Virus record (IMG/VR): IMGVR_UViG_3300001472_000092
Span: 4,148 to 30,560 of that record
Source of the DNA: a virus
DNA: 26,413 nucleotides
Strand: one strand, 5' to 3'
Below, piece by piece: positions 1 to 9,721 of the stretch (positions within the stretch are counted from its first letter, which is position 1; every line of letters begins with the position of its first letter). The notes below the pieces were generated by a model. It had not been told where the DNA came from. It worked only from the letters and a program-made list of their open reading frames with translations, and did no database searches. The translations under genes and the position numbers were made by a program.

Positions 1-3000
1 GTTGAGGCGGGTGCCTCCGAGCTCTATGCGGTTCTGTGTTCCAATGTACTCGACTGCTCTAGCCTTGGCGATCGAGGTGACTTTGCCCTCGACCTCAGCT
101 ACTTCACCAGAAAAGTGGGTCAGGATAACATCGGTATCATTGAACCACTTTCTGATTTCCCTAGTGTTTGCATTCGCGGCCTCTTGGTAGACCTCAGCAA
201 ACTTATTGCCCATGACGCCGACCCGTGTTGTCGCAATGCCAGATCGATCTATCGCGTCCGCAACCTGTATAAACTTGGCCTGATAGGTGTAAAACTTATC
301 GGTGTAAAAAGAAGGCTTGGCAAATCTAGTCCAGAGAATGCCGTGCTTATCCTTCAGGCGTTTTGCAACATTGTTGATATTCTCAAATCCCCGGAGAGCC
401 TCTTGGCCCATCGCTGCGTAGCCAAGAAATGATAGGACCAATCGCTTCGATCCCTCACCACCCGTCTCCGCAATGACCTTTAGTTTTGAGTCACCAGCGG
501 CCAAACGGCTTTGAACATCGAAGTATTTGTCTGTGATTGACGCGGCCTCTTCAGGAGCATCGGCCAACACCTTGCGCGTCGTAGTCCCTTCAGGGGTCCG
601 AAACCTTGTGTTAATAAACTTCTGACCCTCTTTTGATGCCGCGACTTCTGCGGCAGCACGGAACGTGCGGCTGACACGCTTCAATACCTCAAGAGAGTTC
701 TCTTGGTTATTCCATAGGCCTGGTATTGCGTCTGTGCTTGGAGTGGCTGCGAGCTTTTCGTGCGCTCGATTTGTTATCTCAAGCTGCTTTTCAACCTCGG
801 CCACCTTATCAGTTGCGGTAGCGTAAGCCTTCTCCGCCTTGCTCACCTGCTCTAAAGCAAGGTCCGCCAGCTCGTCGTAGCCCTTACCGCCATCTGCAGC
901 GGTGGATACGATGCGTCCGAGTGCCGCACTATCCGCCTTCCACCCCGCCTCACCTACGGTTTTACGCAGCTTCTCTACCGTCTCAGCCTGGTCTGCAAGC
1001 ATCTGCTGGATTCTTGGAGAGGTTGCCCTAGCATCCGCCTCCTCGCTCGTCTTGACGAGGATGGTTTTGATTCTCTCACGCACGTCTGCTGACGCTTGTC
1101 GCCTCTGTGCAGGGCTAAGGTCTCCGGCCTCGATGTCGTCGAGAGACTTTTGCAGAGAGACGAGCTCGCGATTGCGTGCCTCTAGGTCTTCAAATCGGTC
1201 AGCCTTTTCTTTCTTTGTTCGAGGGGCACCGTCGGCCTTCTTCGCGCCTTTAGCGGTAGGCGCAGATAGCTGCTCCATCTGCTTGTTGACCGCAGCCTCG
1301 CGCACGGCCAAATCAATCTGGGTTCTACGCACATCAAGTTCCGCAGATAGCTTGTCAACCTCAGCGGCCTTCTTCTCCAACGAAGCCTTGAGCACCTTGG
1401 TGGATTCTACCTTTTGCTCGGCGGCAGTCTGCGCGCCCTTGGCGGTGTCTATCTGCTTGTCTAGTTGCGTTGACGCATAGTTTAGCCGGACCTCTGCGCT
1501 TTTAAGAGCCTCCATCTCCGAAGCCACTAGCTTGGCTGCGTCCTTTGAACCTTTAGCGTTAAGTTGCCGAGCCGCCTCTTGTGCAACCAGTCGGTTCGCA
1601 ACAGTAGTGCTACCGCTTACGTCGCTTTTTACGGCAGCTTGAACCAGCGCCTGAACCGCAGCGGGGGATTCTGCGGCTTGGATTGCATCGTCCAACCTCA
1701 CAGCACCTTTGCTAATGGTCTTATATGTCCGGGCGAGCTTGCCTACTGCTGAGACGCCTTTGCCCCCTGCCGCTCCGAAGACCCCGCCGATGCCAGCGAA
1801 GGTGGCCTGCAGCGCATCAGGCTCGGCCAGCATCATCGCGAGTCTTGGAGCGCCTGCCATCAAGGTGGCTAGGGTAGGGAAGTCCTCATAAAACTCTGGG
1901 TATTCAATCTTACCTGCCTTTATGAGCATTTGCCCGGCAGGGTCATAGTTAGCCGCAACGGCCATCGTCAGTCTGTCAGGGTCGTTGGATATTTCATACG
2001 TCCTCTTACGGACAAAATCCTGCCGCCCTTCCACTGGGTCAAGCACGCGCTTACCGTTAGCGTCCACGGTGCCTTGCTTGTCGTTGAAGATCAACCATTC
2101 TTTGTACGCCTGCCACTCGGCAGCGGCCATAACGGTGCTTGGCGCTATGCGGATCAAGTCGTCCAGAGCGCGGGTTGCCCCGTATTCTGTAAACTGTTCT
2201 CCATACAGAGCTTCGGCGGCAAACTCAAATCCACCTTCTTCCGCCAAACTTCTCTTAAATCCGCTGTCTTCTTTTTCGATTGTACCCGCGACCGCCCGGA
2301 CAGGGAGCGTAAGCGCGCCAAGCTCACGGGCCACAGGTACTGTACCAATCCCTCTGTAGATGTCGCCCTCGAGGTAATCCTCAATAGATTCGCTGTCTGT
2401 ACTAAAAAGGTAAGTGTTTTTAAGTTGCGCGCGTAAATGGTTTATTTCTTGACGGCCTTCACGTCTTTGCTCAGTCCGAACGTAGTCCATCACCGCATCG
2501 GCGTAGGCCTCGGCGGTCGTAAACCCCTCTAGTGGAACGTCCAGCAGGCGGTTATTACCGTAGTATGCTTGGATTGCATCGTCCTTGACCTCCTCCATCG
2601 AGCGACCGCCCGTGGTCTTGAGGAAAGATTTCTTTTCCGCCAGTTCTCGCACAGAGTCTAGGTCAATGCTGTTCCTGCCTCTGTAGCCCCTATCGAGTGT
2701 AGGGTCTTCAAACATAGGAACAATGACAAGAGCCAACCCGGTTTTTTCAACATCGGGGCCAGGTCGATACAAGTTCCGAATGTCCCTCGCCGTGGGCTTT
2801 TCCTCGAGCCTGTTTCGATTTTCTTCGGTGTCAAGCAGGCCTGCGGTCACACCGGCCCAGTCGTCTTGGTCAAGGTTTGCCAGCAGTAGGGTTTTTTCCG
2901 GTCCCTCGGGCAATCGGTCTGCTAGTCGCTTGTCAAAGTCTGTGCCCGTGATGGGTACTGGAGTAGCCTTGCCCGAGATGGGGTTAAAGGCCACAGCGAC

Positions 3001-3516
3001 AAACTTGGGCCGAACTTCTTTTGCGTCCATGTTGAGCGTGTCAAACGCATCTAGGTCAAGGCGGGAGTCGGCCTCGTAGTTATCGGCGATGTCCTGTTCG
3101 GTTGTGTAGGCTCCGCTTTGTATGCGAGAGTAGGCAGAGCTCCATGCTTGGTTGAATGCTGATTCAGGGATGTCAGGGTACTGGCGCATCGCGGTTTTTT
3201 TGGCGCGATCGATATAGTTGAGCGTGTCCCGATATTGTCTGCCCTCGTCAGCCGGGAGCTGTGACTTTGGGATAGCCGAGCCAGTGCCTGGGAGGATTAG
3301 CAAATCCTCTAAGTCATCAGACTTTTCTTCGGCTAGGGCAGCGTTGAACGCGTTTGCGGCGAGAAGCTCCGCAGGTGCCTCTGGAAGCGTGGCGCTAAAC
3401 TCATCTTCAGTAGGAGGTGCGGGCGCTTCTGGTTCAGGCGCGTCCTCCGTGCCTTCGTAGTTACGGGCCATCGTGTCTAGTAGCGTGCCTGAGAGTGAGC
3501 GAAATCTTGTAGACAT
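1..3516 (-). CDS. Giant coiled-coil phage protein, N-terminal 1172 residues (runs off left edge)
   Basis: An open frame starts at an ATG (3514-3516), preceded by GAGG five bases upstream, and stays open to base 1, so the window holds exactly 1172 codons and the stop lies outside. Residues 1-60 are acidic and Pro/Ala-rich. A Gly/Ala-rich hydrophobic stretch lies near residues 560-590. About residues 655-920 are rich in Glu, Lys, Ala and Gln with heptad-like spacing, predicting a long coiled coil. I recognise no catalytic motif. Giant last genes in a tail cluster of podoviruses are often internal virion or ejected proteins, such as T7 gp16-like or N4-type virion proteins, and polyvalent proteins. 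Its position after the nozzle and two minor structural genes suggests the same role, but this is inference. It starts 8 bases after the upstream stop. The reading frame is certain; the function is not. Confidence 0.9.
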   Translation of the reverse strand, partial: MSTRFRSLSGTLLDTMARNYEGTEDAPEPEAPAPPTEDEFSATLPEAPAELLAANAFNAALAEEKSDDLEDLLILPGTGSAIPKSQLPADEGRQYRDTLNYIDRAKKTAMRQYPDIPESAFNQAWSSAYSRIQSGAYTTEQDIADNYEADSRLDLDAFDTLNMDAKEVRPKFVAVAFNPISGKATPVPITGTDFDKRLADRLPEGPEKTLLLANLDQDDWAGVTAGLLDTEENRNRLEEKPTARDIRNLYRPGPDVEKTGLALVIVPMFEDPTLDRGYRGRNSIDLDSVRELAEKKSFLKTTGGRSMEEVKDDAIQAYYGNNRLLDVPLEGFTTAEAYADAVMDYVRTEQRREGRQEINHLRAQLKNTYLFSTDSESIEDYLEGDIYRGIGTVPVARELGALTLPVRAVAGTIEKEDSGFKRSLAEEGGFEFAAEALYGEQFTEYGATRALDDLIRIAPSTVMAAAEWQAYKEWLIFNDKQGTVDANGKRVLDPVEGRQDFVRKRTYEISNDPDRLTMAVAANYDPAGQMLIKAGKIEYPEFYEDFPTLATLMAGAPRLAMMLAEPDALQATFAGIGGVFGAAGGKGVSAVGKLARTYKTISKGAVRLDDAIQAAESPAAVQALVQAAVKSDVSGSTTVANRLVAQEAARQLNAKGSKDAAKLVASEMEALKSAEVRLNYASTQLDKQIDTAKGAQTAAEQKVESTKVLKASLEKKAAEVDKLSAELDVRRTQIDLAVREAAVNKQMEQLSAPTAKGAKKADGAPRTKKEKADRFEDLEARNRELVSLQKSLDDIEAGDLSPAQRRQASADVRERIKTILVKTSEEADARATSPRIQQMLADQAETVEKLRKTVGEAGWKADSAALGRIVSTAADGGKGYDELADLALEQVSKAEKAYATATDKVAEVEKQLEITNRAHEKLAATPSTDAIPGLWNNQENSLEVLKRVSRTFRAAAEVAASKEGQKFINTRFRTPEGTTTRKVLADAPEEAASITDKYFDVQSRLAAGDSKLKVIAETGGEGSKRLVLSFLGYAAMGQEALRGFENINNVAKRLKDKHGILWTRFAKPSFYTDKFYTYQAKFIQVADAIDRSGIATTRVGVMGNKFAEVYQEAANANTREIRKWFNDTDVILTHFSGEVAEVEGKVTSIAKARAVEYIGTQNRIELGGTRLN

Positions 3517-3524
3517 AACGGCCT

Positions 3525-4373
3525 CTAGCTTATTTTGGCGTGGATCGGAATCGCGGTGAGGTTAGCCTTGGAGTAAACTAACTCAGCTCTTTTAATGCCA
3601 TCGCTTGTTCCCGTTGAAAATCTGGAGGGCGCTCGGCGCTCAAAGGCAATCTTGTGTATTTTGCGACCCGTTTTAATGTCGGACGGAAGTATGACGCAGC
3701 GGATAGAAACGTCTTGGAACGTCTGAATGTCTCCTCTCGCCAAGGAGTTGTCGGCAAACGTCGCCGGGTTTTTGGTGTTCAAGCCTGTATAGCGAGGAGA
3801 TTCTTTTTCTGAGATCGTAACGCGCGGTGACAATGACCGAGCCGACCTGTCAATCGTGTACTTGTTGCCATGGTCATCTATCACCCGGATAAAAAAATCA
3901 AAATACACGACATCTTCGTTTGGGGCGTACTTGCTGGCGTCGGTTTCTTTACCGTTCCACTCGCACAGCATGCGCTCAACGCAGACATTGGCAAGGACGA
4001 TAACCGCGCTCACGTTTTGTTTCCCGGTATTTGTCATGTCAAGTTCGTATTGGTCGCTTTCAAGATACTCAAGTTGACGTATGATTGGAGAATACGAAGG
4101 TAGTCCCGGTATTCCTAGGGGATTCACCTCATCTCTATTGATAAAGGCAACGTCTTTTTCGAGCGTAAAACTGTCTTTACCGATGGTGCCCGTGAGACTT
4201 GATGAGTGAATCATCCTTGGGATAAGATTGCTTCTAAAGCAGCCCGGAGAAAGTGAGCTTAGATTAATTGCGTTTAGGCCCCTATTGATGCCTGCGACGT
4301 CCTCTAAGCGTAAGGATAGTTCGCTCGAGGAGTAGTCTGTATTGGTTTCTAGGTAGGTGTATTTATCTGACAT
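3525..4373 (-). CDS. Putative minor virion/tail protein (282 aa)
   Basis: I do not recognise this protein by family. It has no transmembrane helix or signal peptide. Alternating hydrophobic and polar residues, for example around residues 140-190 and 225-275, suggest a beta-sandwich. Near residues 30-40 it has GLNAINL, which resembles GLNEHNF in the preceding gene product (4373-5143) and DALNGKIETVNL in the 17794-18570 product. All three may be diverged paralogues. Its ATG overlaps the upstream stop by one base (TGATG), implying translational coupling. Lying between the tail nozzle candidate and the giant protein, it is most likely a minor tail or fibre component. The assignment is by context only. 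Confidence 0.85.
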   Translation of the reverse strand: MSDKYTYLETNTDYSSSELSLRLEDVAGINRGLNAINLSSLSPGCFRSNLIPRMIHSSSLTGTIGKDSFTLEKDVAFINRDEVNPLGIPGLPSYSPIIRQLEYLESDQYELDMTNTGKQNVSAVIVLANVCVERMLCEWNGKETDASKYAPNEDVVYFDFFIRVIDDHGNKYTIDRSARSLSPRVTISEKESPRYTGLNTKNPATFADNSLARGDIQTFQDVSIRCVILPSDIKTGRKIHKIAFERRAPSRFSTGTSDGIKRAELVYSKANLTAIPIHAKIS

Positions 4374-5143
4374 CAGCGCCTCATCTCCAACACAAACAGT
4401 TCGCGGCTAGCAATGAAGCAGTCGTTTTCCGAAGCGGCGTTGCCTGGGGTTCCGTTACCACCGGACCAGTTGTGCCCCCGGATGCTCTTGACGCATATCT
4501 CTACGACGTGCTCGCCCGGTGGAATATCTACGATAGCGTCCACGGTCACGGGCAGGCGTGCGCCGCAAATCCCGCCACCGCCATACGCGGTATTTTGAGT
4601 GGCCTTGTCTACGTCGGTTTTTCTCATCCCTGCTCTGTTCTCAAAGCCGCGATAAAACTCACCTTGTGGATCTCCAGAACCCAACATGGAGTCATGAATA
4701 ACAACACCATCTAGCTTGAGCGCCACCAGAAAACCAAAGCCTTTTTGAGTTTCCGAAAGAGGTTTAGAAACCGTCAGATCATCAGTGGCGATGATTTGAA
4801 ACGAGGCGCAAAGCCAAGCGGTAGAGCCGCGTGACACAAACGAAAGCCGCGCGCCGTCTGAATCGTACACCTGCCAAGTGTCAACAGGCTTGATTTTAAG
4901 CCAATCAGACCGGTGAGGGGGCACATTTGTCGTCGCCGTTGACGTAGTGAGAATACGGAACACGGCACCGGTCTTCAGGTTTGCCCGTGTTAAGACCCCG
5001 TCAGGGTCTTCCTCTGCGTTGAAGTTGTGCTCATTAAGACCACCGGACACTTCGTTCGCAACGCCAAGAAGATTGTCGTTGATTGGATCGATATCAACAA
5101 CGTAACCGCTCTTGATGTCAAACTGCGGGTATTTCCACGCCAT
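4373..5143 (-). CDS. Putative minor virion/tail protein (256 aa)
   Basis: The ATG lies two bases after the stop of the tail nozzle candidate. The protein looks like a soluble beta-rich domain. It has a Gly-rich loop (YGGGGICGARLPV, about residues 188-200), then a strand-like PPGEHVVEICVKS segment, and ends in a hydrophobic strand (RELFVLEMRR). PPGxHxVxxxV is the kind of phrase seen in jelly-roll or collagen-like virion proteins, though I cannot name a family. The N-terminal GLNEHNF motif links it loosely to the 3525-4373 and 17794-18570 products. A role as a minor structural or receptor-contacting protein is inferred from position and fold-like pattern. Confidence 0.85.
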   Translation of the reverse strand: MAWKYPQFDIKSGYVVDIDPINDNLLGVANEVSGGLNEHNFNAEEDPDGVLTRANLKTGAVFRILTTSTATTNVPPHRSDWLKIKPVDTWQVYDSDGARLSFVSRGSTAWLCASFQIIATDDLTVSKPLSETQKGFGFLVALKLDGVVIHDSMLGSGDPQGEFYRGFENRAGMRKTDVDKATQNTAYGGGGICGARLPVTVDAIVDIPPGEHVVEICVKSIRGHNWSGGNGTPGNAASENDCFIASRELFVLEMRR

Positions 5144-5145
5144 GC

Positions 5146-7509
5146 TTACCCCGGAAGTTGTGCATTCCCGTATGTCCGGGGCGATGCGTCAAACGATAAA
5201 CCAACAAACTCCCAAAAACCGGTGCCTGTTATGCGGAACTTAACAACTTCAGCGGAAGGCAGGTATATTTGAGCTCTTGTCCAGTACGGACGACGGCGGC
5301 GAAACTTTGCGCCCGACTCCCCTAAGCGCGTCTTGCCCCATACTGAAGGCTCGTCCACGTTGGTGAAGCGGTCAATCGTGACTTCCTCGACAACATCCTC
5401 TCTCCAATCACGCATGACCTCAATCTTCACGGAATCTATCTCCGTCTCCCTGAACCAGAGGTAGATGGTGGGGATGGTTTCCTTGCGCTTAGACTGGAAG
5501 CCCTGCATCCATACCGTCTCAATCTTCGACTCGCGTACATCAGATAGAGTTCTAAGGTCGCTGTGAGCTCTTGAGGCGGCGTGATCGAGCAAGAACACTC
5601 CGTCGCGCCCCTCTTGGCCTGTAACGCTTCCTGCGGCCAATAGATACGACCTGTGATCGTCAGTAACGCAAGCATCACGGGGCTGAACGTCTGTACGAGT
5701 TCTCCACAAATCGCCAGAGTAGGTAAGGCACAGGTTGTTCTCGACCGACCCGTCAGTCGAAACCCAGCACCGGTACTCATTCGACATGCCGTCAAAAACA
5801 GAGCATGCTTGACTGAAGCGGGCGAGAGTAAATCTCTTCAATAGGCGGTTAAGAGGGGCAGACTCGAAAGAAATGGTGTTGCCGTCAAACGAATAGAACC
5901 CACCGTAACTTAGCCAAATCACCCTACCATCGGGTAACGTCTGAAGCGAGTTCGGGGCCGCACATCCCACTTCTCTGGAGATTGGCACTGCGCTAAAGTC
6001 GCTGCCTTGGTTGAGTGCTGTAATCAAGAATGTGCTCGACGAGGTAAACGCCAGTAGGCCTCGGTCGCAGCGCCACAGGCCTGTGATCTCCCCGCCCGAC
6101 GCATCGGGATAGATGGAGTCACCCTTCTGAAAAGTTCCCCACGCACCAGGCTGGGAGAACCTAATCAGACCCTCGTTGTCTCTGGTGTTAGCAATGAACA
6201 ATCGACCAAACGCAGCTCGGCACAGCTTGAAGCGCGGCACCGGAACAACATCCATCAGCTTCGCGCCGAGGTACGAGTCGGACATGTTGTCCGGGTAGAT
6301 GGTGGTGACGTTGTCCTGCAGTGTAGCAAACGTCGTGAACGTGGCCGATGTGTTCTGCGGTAGAGCGTAGTAACCAGCATCACCAGAGTTAATAAGGTCT
6401 TTCGTTCTGTAGAGGTTGCGCCCAACACAGTGGTCAGGACCAGTCGATACCCCGGTCCACGCGAGTTGAAACTTCAAGTTTTCGGGGGCGACATTTTCTC
6501 CAGCCTCTGCCGATATAAAATCAAACTTGTTGCGCACGCGAGTTGCCGTGCCTTGCCGGTCGCAGCCAACGGGCGCGCTCGCCTCCGAAGGGGGTGAAAG
6601 GTTGCCAAAGACATCAATGTATTGCACCTTGCAACGCCACTCGCCCGCGTCAAGCAGGCCTGCAGCATACGGGGTGGAACTGTCGGAAGGGCCGTCCATA
6701 AGGTAAGGGTTCACAGTTCCAATACGGCTTTTCTTAAACCCGTACTCCATACCTGATGGATTATTTTTATCTTTGGAAATCCAAAGTCCCGTGTGTGCAT
6801 AACCTGTGTCGTTTATACCATCGGTCTTACCGCTTGCTGCCCCACGGAAGAAGCTGGTGGTGCTCTCCGGCCCCGACGACATCGGGGTTGAAGGGGTCTC
6901 ACTGAACCCGAGAGGTGCGATGATGTGCCCGTCGTAAAAATAGGCCCGGCCATTCTGCGGAACGATAACAACACCGTTGCCCACCGTCTCAAACTGCGTG
7001 GGAAAACTAGGCGACTCATCGTCAGGCAGTTCGCCTCTCAGCCCGTGGGCTGATGCAGGGTTGCTAATAAGCTGCCGCCAGTCCCTCTTCCAACCACGAA
7101 ACTCCCACAACTCGTTAGATGTATGGAGCAAGAGTACGTCACGCTCACCGCCCTGAAGTACCGCATGGTGGATGCCGTGCTGCAGTTTGCCGTACAGAGG
7201 CAGAGAGGAGTCACACACATTAAACGGGGCAAAGACCTTTGGATCGTCGTAGGCAAAGCTCCGGGCGGATGCAGGTTGGCCACCGCTGTCAATAATGATA
7301 GAGCCGTCTTCACGCGCCAACGGAGCTTTCTGCGGAACGTAAACCGCAGGCCCCCATGCAGACCGAAGAGTTCCCTCCTCGAGGCTGTACATGTTTACAA
7401 TCTCATGAGCGAGCTCATTCGGTAGAATCAGCCCGTCATCTTGGCCTCGGATAAAGTACGCGCTCTCAGAGCCGGAAGGTCTTTCGCGGCGGTTCTTTAA
7501 GTAGGCCAT
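5146..7509 (-). CDS. Tail nozzle/hub protein, beta-propeller-like (787 aa)
   Basis: Short repeated strand-turn units recur through the middle of the protein: FETVGNGVVIVPQNGRAYFYDG, ITGLWRCDRGLLAFTSSSTF and LPDGRVIWLSYGGFYSFDGN. This spacing is typical of blade repeats in podoviral tail tube B or P22 gp10-type proteins, which form beta-propeller hubs below the connector. The length (787 residues) fits the T7 gp12 class, and the place, downstream of capsid and connector genes, fits too. The C-terminal 200 residues are strand-rich, with a basic RRRRPYWTR patch. It starts 3 bases after the preceding stop with only a weak ribosome site, so coupling is likely. The structural role is reasonably supported; the exact family is inferred without alignment. 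Confidence 0.8.
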   Translation of the reverse strand: MAYLKNRRERPSGSESAYFIRGQDDGLILPNELAHEIVNMYSLEEGTLRSAWGPAVYVPQKAPLAREDGSIIIDSGGQPASARSFAYDDPKVFAPFNVCDSSLPLYGKLQHGIHHAVLQGGERDVLLLHTSNELWEFRGWKRDWRQLISNPASAHGLRGELPDDESPSFPTQFETVGNGVVIVPQNGRAYFYDGHIIAPLGFSETPSTPMSSGPESTTSFFRGAASGKTDGINDTGYAHTGLWISKDKNNPSGMEYGFKKSRIGTVNPYLMDGPSDSSTPYAAGLLDAGEWRCKVQYIDVFGNLSPPSEASAPVGCDRQGTATRVRNKFDFISAEAGENVAPENLKFQLAWTGVSTGPDHCVGRNLYRTKDLINSGDAGYYALPQNTSATFTTFATLQDNVTTIYPDNMSDSYLGAKLMDVVPVPRFKLCRAAFGRLFIANTRDNEGLIRFSQPGAWGTFQKGDSIYPDASGGEITGLWRCDRGLLAFTSSSTFLITALNQGSDFSAVPISREVGCAAPNSLQTLPDGRVIWLSYGGFYSFDGNTISFESAPLNRLLKRFTLARFSQACSVFDGMSNEYRCWVSTDGSVENNLCLTYSGDLWRTRTDVQPRDACVTDDHRSYLLAAGSVTGQEGRDGVFLLDHAASRAHSDLRTLSDVRESKIETVWMQGFQSKRKETIPTIYLWFRETEIDSVKIEVMRDWREDVVEEVTIDRFTNVDEPSVWGKTRLGESGAKFRRRRPYWTRAQIYLPSAEVVKFRITGTGFWEFVGLSFDASPRTYGNAQLPG

Positions 7510-7512
7510 GAT

Positions 7513-7818
7513 TTAACTCTTTTTTCTGGGTCGCCCCACGCTGGTCTTTGCCCGTCGCACAGGAGGCTTAGGCTCTGGCTTAGGCTCTGGTTTCTCAATA
7601 ACCAAAGGCGCTGGCTTTGCAATCAGCTCTAGCTTTGCCAAGCGGTCTTTGTTGTGATTCGTAACCAGTTCAGGCTTGAACCCGGTCCAGTAAATCAAGC
7701 CAGACTGCTCGTTACCATTGATAGTCAAGGCCACCATTAGGCCGTGCCTTTCAACATCGTGCAAGTCTAGCTGCTTGTACACTCCCCCACAAATAAGTGG
7801 CGTATCTTCTTTACCCAT
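7513..7818 (-). CDS. Small protein with Lys/Pro-rich tail (101 aa), unknown
   Basis: The ATG overlaps the end of the connector gene by 8 bases and has a strong upstream site (GGAGGAG, 5-6 bases away), so the start is well supported. Residues 1-70 look like a small folded domain. The rest is KPEPKPEPKP followed by a basic end rich in Arg and Lys, a flexible tether suited to binding DNA or acidic partners. The KPEP part comes from a 12-base tandem repeat at 7565-7588. I do not recognise the family. Its location between connector and nozzle genes suggests a minor head-tail joining or tail assembly factor, but there is no motif proof. Confidence 0.8.
   Translation of the reverse strand: MGKEDTPLICGGVYKQLDLHDVERHGLMVALTINGNEQSGLIYWTGFKPELVTNHNKDRLAKLELIAKPAPLVIEKPEPKPEPKPPVRRAKTSVGRPRKKS
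7565..7588. repeat. Two 12-bp tandem units (KPEP tail)
   Basis: GGCTTAGGCTCT is repeated twice without gap, encoding KPEPKPEP in the 7513-7818 product. It is a typical slippage-prone flexible linker. Confidence 0.85.
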
Positions 7819-9718
7819 CGACTACTCCTCCCAGGTCATCGCTTGACAGTCTACGGTTCCATCGGCGGTTCGTTCTGATGCCGGTGGCCCGTGTCATAGT
7901 GCGTAACACAGGTGCGGAGGGTGGGCGAAGATCGCCGTATCTTTTTGTGAGAGTAAAGAGAAGTTCTTGATAACGAGAAGTGCTGTAGTCAGACCGAGCC
8001 GTCTGCCCCATGTTTTCATACAAGTACACCATCGCCTTTTCAATCAAGACGTTGGTCGCTTCTGCATGCACCAAGGGAACGTCTTGGTCCGCTGTCAACT
8101 CTTCAGGACGAATAACGCCTCGGATGTCAACGACGTACCGCTGGTCAGGCTTGGGGTAAAACTGGATTGTTTGATACCCGTGAATATCCCGCAGCCTGCG
8201 ACTGTAGTCAGGTAAAAACTCACCATTGTCGTACCACACGCCCGAGTTGTTGCTATCTGCACGGAACTCTGACAACAGATAAAAGGCGTTGTCCGAATCT
8301 AGTTGAGACTGCTGGAGACCGTCAGCAGCGTTCTCAAGCAACCCGTAGTCGTTCATGTTCGCGTCAATGCGGCGGCGATAAATGCGGATGTAAACACCGC
8401 TTTGGTCGAGGCTCTGCCTACTGTGAGACCCAAACTTAGTCAGAAATCCTAGCGCGTAGGTGATGTTTGGAAGCGACAGCTTGACAGCAGCAAACTCATC
8501 GCCAACCCGTGCGACAGTCATTGCGTTTGATACCGGAGACGGTGGAGATTCAAATCGTGGTGTTCTAAACCTATTTCGCGATGGAGTGTCGCCGTTTGCT
8601 GATGTGCTCGCGCTTGGGAATGGCGTACTGTTCGTAATGTCAAGAGGCTGCGCAAACCCCTCCCAACTGCCGAGGCCTGGGAGTTGGAACTCTACATCCC
8701 TCTTCCCCCAAGAGTACGTCACGCGGTACTCAAACGTGCCTGCGGGTTCGGGGCCAAGCCACTTGTTGTCAATCGCGGTTGCGCCAGCATCGCTGGCGAG
8801 GTCAGGCCCGACATGTGCGCCTGCGTTTGGATCGACGTTGACCTCTCCTCGTCTTTTCGCCTGCTCTCTCGTAGCATCAAAAGATCCGGGCTTTTTTGGG
8901 TCTGCGATATTTTTCGGCTCAAAAACATTTGGATTGGTCAGGGCCGGAGACGCTACTGGAGCAGAGCTCGGGCCGCGCATGTGGACATGACTGCGGCGAA
9001 AAATGACGCGGGGTATGCCCGAGGCAACTTGTGACGGGGGTCCGTCGAGTTGCAGGTCTTCGGATTCTCGTTGACCAAAAACATCCAAAGGGTAGTTGTT
9101 GGTATTGTCGCGAAGGCGGGCAGTGCTCAACTGAATCAAATCGTCGGGCAGCGCGTAGGCTTCAGTAAAAATACGGTACTTGAATCCGACAAACCCGTCC
9201 ATATCCAACGTGCCGTTCCCGTAAGTACCAATGTCCCACGGAGTGACAAGAGTAAACGTATAGCGGTACGACGCCCCGTCTGTTTCTCGCCAGATAGACC
9301 GAATCTGATTGCGGACTTTTGTGCCGTCCGCTGTCGTAATCTCAATCATTCGACCGTCCCACGATCGGTCTGTTTTCCACACGGTAAACAAGTCGGGGTA
9401 GCTTGTTGTTGTGGCATGCGTGTATGTCGTATGCCAAGTCCAAGGATCCCGTGTGGTCGGTGATCCCGGAAGAGTGTTCGCCCCCGCCAACTGGATTCGA
9501 TCTCCAGCGGCGGCGGCTGTTGAGCCTGCTTTAGACTCGACATCCGGCTCTGTAGCCAGATGCACCTTAGACTCGAAAAAGAGAAACGGAGCTTCTAGGG
9601 CTAACTGATTGTAGGCCCTATTGATGAAGCTATTAGCGCGAGAGATCGCCTCAGACGACTGGGTCGGTGCCCAGTCCGCCTGGGCGAACATCGCGTTCCG
9701 AATCTCTTTGAGATTCAT
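7811..9718 (-). CDS. Head-tail connector/adaptor protein (635 aa)
   Basis: The first 50 residues (MNLKEIRNAMFAQADW, then a helix with ANSFINRAYNQLALEAPFLF) read like the N-terminal helix pair of phage neck proteins. The last 130 residues carry YPKPDQRYVVDIRGVIRPEEL, DVPLVHAEATNVLIEKAMVY and a tail ending in TLTKRYGDLRPPSAP. These resemble the closing helical part of podoviral gp4/gp11-type adaptors, where a beta strand pair precedes a helix bundle that docks on the portal. At 635 residues it is much longer than those families, with a Pro/Gly/Ser-rich beta-type insert in the middle (about residues 80-480). It follows TAG TAG directly with ATG and lacks a strong ribosome site. The assignment is from remembered family pattern and gene order. 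Confidence 0.72.
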   Translation of the reverse strand: MNLKEIRNAMFAQADWAPTQSSEAISRANSFINRAYNQLALEAPFLFFESKVHLATEPDVESKAGSTAAAAGDRIQLAGANTLPGSPTTRDPWTWHTTYTHATTTSYPDLFTVWKTDRSWDGRMIEITTADGTKVRNQIRSIWRETDGASYRYTFTLVTPWDIGTYGNGTLDMDGFVGFKYRIFTEAYALPDDLIQLSTARLRDNTNNYPLDVFGQRESEDLQLDGPPSQVASGIPRVIFRRSHVHMRGPSSAPVASPALTNPNVFEPKNIADPKKPGSFDATREQAKRRGEVNVDPNAGAHVGPDLASDAGATAIDNKWLGPEPAGTFEYRVTYSWGKRDVEFQLPGLGSWEGFAQPLDITNSTPFPSASTSANGDTPSRNRFRTPRFESPPSPVSNAMTVARVGDEFAAVKLSLPNITYALGFLTKFGSHSRQSLDQSGVYIRIYRRRIDANMNDYGLLENAADGLQQSQLDSDNAFYLLSEFRADSNNSGVWYDNGEFLPDYSRRLRDIHGYQTIQFYPKPDQRYVVDIRGVIRPEELTADQDVPLVHAEATNVLIEKAMVYLYENMGQTARSDYSTSRYQELLFTLTKRYGDLRPPSAPVLRTMTRATGIRTNRRWNRRLSSDDLGGVVDG

Positions 9719-9721
9719 CTA

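Noticed and set aside
902-1480. 192-codon plus-strand frame
   Set aside because: It is antisense to the coiled-coil part of the giant gene, low-complexity (Ser/Ala/Leu-rich), has no plausible ribosome site or family pattern, and every recognised gene is on the other strand.
8460-8990. 176-codon plus-strand frame
   Set aside because: It is antisense to the connector gene with no independent support.
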